Source: a virus. Taken from it: DNA of 38,248 nucleotides. The stretch is taken from positions 1 to 38,248 of the IMG/VR virus record IMGVR_UViG_3300032163_000052. One strand, given 5' to 3'. Shown here in pieces: positions 36,668-38,248 of this stretch; position 1 is the stretch's first letter, and every line of letters begins with the position of its first letter. The position numbers were made by a program, and so were the translations under genes. The notes below the pieces were generated by a model. That model was given only the letters and a program-made list of their open reading frames with translations. It was not told the DNA's origin and did not search any database.

Positions 36668-38248
36668 ACGCGGAAGTCACAAATCTAGCCTGGACGGATA
36701 CGCCGGAGGCGGCGAGGACGGAATCAGCACTCGCGCAGTTGGTAAACGACTTCTACCGGGACGATATGGATTACCACCAGGAGTTCATAGCGAGCGTCCG
36801 GGAGACCTGGGGGTTTTACGACGGGTCCCGTCAGTGGTTCGAGCGGCACCCGGTGGACAATTCATGGATAGACAAGGCAGCGGCGAGGCGGAAGGCGGGG
36901 CTACCGGTGGAACAAATCAACCTGGTGTTCCCGATAGTCAACTTAGTGTGCGGTATCCAGGCGCAGGAGCCGCTCGAAACGTCGTTCCTGCCCAGGACGG
37001 AGGAAGACTCTCAGATAGCCGAGGCGAAGACTGAGGTTATACGGTTCATCCATGAACGGGCCTCCGGAGCGCGGCGCATATCACAGGCGTTCAAGAGCAC
37101 GGCAGTAACGGGGCGGGGCTGGATAGGCGTGGAGCAGGTCGAGGACGAAGCTACGATGTTTGGAACCAGGACAGCGCTCACGTCGCTGGACGCCGACGAG
37201 ATTCTATACGACCGGAGGAGCAAGGAGCACGATCTGACGGACTGTGATCACTTGTTGAGGTTCAGAACGATGTCCATGAGCGACGCCGTGGCCCTATGGC
37301 CGGACAAGGCGGCGGAACTCAGGTCCTATTTTACCGATATGGACAACGGATTCAGCGCCAGGGTGGACAACGGCGGCAGTCTCGGGACGATGGGACGGCA
37401 GGCGCATATTGTGGAGTGCTACTACCGGGTGCTTCAACTTAAAACGTTTGTTATTGATCCGCAATCGGGCATGGTGCATGACGTGTCGGACCTACCGCCC
37501 GAGCAATTGGGCCTCATTATCATGCTGAATCCCGAGACAAAGCCGATCCGAAAGCGCGTCAAGGTCATGAAGTTTGTCCGGACGTGCGGTACAAGCAGAG
37601 GCGTAGTGCTGGACAGCGGTAACTCGCCGTATGACGACAACTATTATCCGTATGTGCCCTTCTGGGCGTACCGCTCGCGGGACAAGGATTTTGGGGTGGT
37701 AGACCAGATCATGGAGCCGCAGCGGGCGGTAAACAAACGGGAAAGCTCTATACAGGAGTGGCTCGGCAAGGCCCCGCGGATGCGGGTGATAACCTCCAGC
37801 GCGGAGGACGCCGCCACGTTCAGGTCCGAGGACGAAATAGCGGTGCTCACCGGACAGTTCCAGGTAGTCCAGCCTCCGGCGTTTCCGGCCTCATACGCCA
37901 ATTTAAGTAATCAGCGGCGTGAAGATGTGAAACGTGTGTCGGGCATTTCAGATGATCTCCAGGGCATCAGACAGGCGAACGAGCCGGGCATAGTGGTAGG
38001 CCTCAGGCAGAAGCAGGGCATGGCTATGATCGCCTCGTTGTTTGACCAGCTTCAGGATTCCCACGAGTTGTTGACCAAAATCGAGCACAGCCGGATGAGG
38101 CAATTCATGCCGGAAAGCGAAATTGCCCGTATCATCGGCCCGACAAAAGCGGCCATACCTGGCCTTCTCGCGGCGATTAAAAGCAGGGAGACCGAAGACT
38201 ACGACGTCAAGACGATTCAATCGCCGTCAGCCCCGACTGTCCGTATCG
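36664..38248 (+). CDS. Portal protein, P22-like (N-terminal part; continues at 1-375)
   Basis: ATG 36664 overlaps the terL stop. The frame is open to the end of the window and continues at base 1, giving 610 residues. The WGFYDGSRQWFE segment, NLVFPIVNLVCGIQAQEP, the TAVTGRGWIGVEQV block and the long C-terminal helix (GLRQKQGMAMIASLFDQLQDS) are typical of P22-type portals. Twelve copies would form the ring at one capsid vertex through which DNA passes, binding terminase first and the connector afterwards. Confidence 0.9.
   Translation, partial: MNAEVTNLAWTDTPEAARTESALAQLVNDFYRDDMDYHQEFIASVRETWGFYDGSRQWFERHPVDNSWIDKAAARRKAGLPVEQINLVFPIVNLVCGIQAQEPLETSFLPRTEEDSQIAEAKTEVIRFIHERASGARRISQAFKSTAVTGRGWIGVEQVEDEATMFGTRTALTSLDADEILYDRRSKEHDLTDCDHLLRFRTMSMSDAVALWPDKAAELRSYFTDMDNGFSARVDNGGSLGTMGRQAHIVECYYRVLQLKTFVIDPQSGMVHDVSDLPPEQLGLIIMLNPETKPIRKRVKVMKFVRTCGTSRGVVLDSGNSPYDDNYYPYVPFWAYRSRDKDFGVVDQIMEPQRAVNKRESSIQEWLGKAPRMRVITSSAEDAATFRSEDEIAVLTGQFQVVQPPAFPASYANLSNQRREDVKRVSGISDDLQGIRQANEPGIVVGLRQKQGMAMIASLFDQLQDSHELLTKIEHSRMRQFMPESEIARIIGPTKAAIPGLLAAIKSRETEDYDVKTIQSPSAPTVRI

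Noticed and set aside
1-38248. CRISPR arrays, integrase and attachment site
   Set aside because: No regularly spaced repeats and no recombinase motif were seen on either strand.

Overview
The window is the complete genome of a virulent-looking tailed phage of the short-tailed (podovirus, P22-like) type. Positions 1-127 repeat exactly at 38122-38248, and the portal gene reads in frame across the join, so the molecule is circular or circularly permuted with a unit length of 38,121 bp. No integrase, transposase, CRISPR array or complete tRNA is visible. A GH108 endolysin, a 3TM-type holin and Sec-type signal peptides point to a diderm bacterial host, but nothing in the sequence names the host.

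Layout. (1) The late block is on the + strand. It starts near a promoter at 34946-34974 and runs through small and large terminase and portal (35038 to the end, wrapping to 375). It continues with scaffold, major capsid protein, two exported proteins, lysis genes (XhlA-like, GH108 lysozyme, holin), a small HExxH protein, head-tail connector and gp10-like tail hub. Then come four tail-region genes, three of them with signal peptides, three ejection-type proteins and a 2338-residue polyvalent protein with zincin and phosphoribosyltransferase motifs. It ends with a tiny membrane peptide, a RusA-like resolvase and a truncated GH24 lysozyme. (2) A - strand block at 28220-22288 holds an HTH regulator, small coupled ORFs, an SMC/Rad50-like ATPase with a CxxC hook, RecT, a DndC-like PP-loop protein, an HNH-type N-terminal fragment and an MBL-fold hydrolase. 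(3) A + strand replication block at 28304-30873 holds a structured leader RNA, a replisome organiser, a DnaC-like loader and several small proteins. (4) A - strand accessory block at 34195-30688 holds a retron-type reverse transcriptase with an unusual C-terminal domain, a hairpin-rich non-coding stretch, an M28/M42-like zinc peptidase, a DUF1874 (viral ring nuclease family) protein and small ORFs. (5) A regulatory region of about 840 bp (34196-35037) carries two operator families, hairpins and promoters.

How it fits together: RecT, the SMC-like ATPase, RusA, the replisome organiser and the helicase loader form a replication-recombination set. The terminase, portal, hub and ejection genes form a P22-type packaging and injection set.

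The most unusual signals are these. Three exported proteins (2463-3182, 3184-3615, 8151-8585) contain 21 Asp-Asn pairs, 20 of which are D-N-x-[S/T], a dense array of N-glycosylation-like sequons. The RT is fused to an unfamiliar domain and lies beside structured RNA. The DUF1874 protein has Tyr where the family has its catalytic His, plus an insertion that shares 24 identical bases with recT. Two small ORFs are embedded in another frame inside the giant gene. A tRNA-CAU-like remnant lies inside the resolvase ORF.
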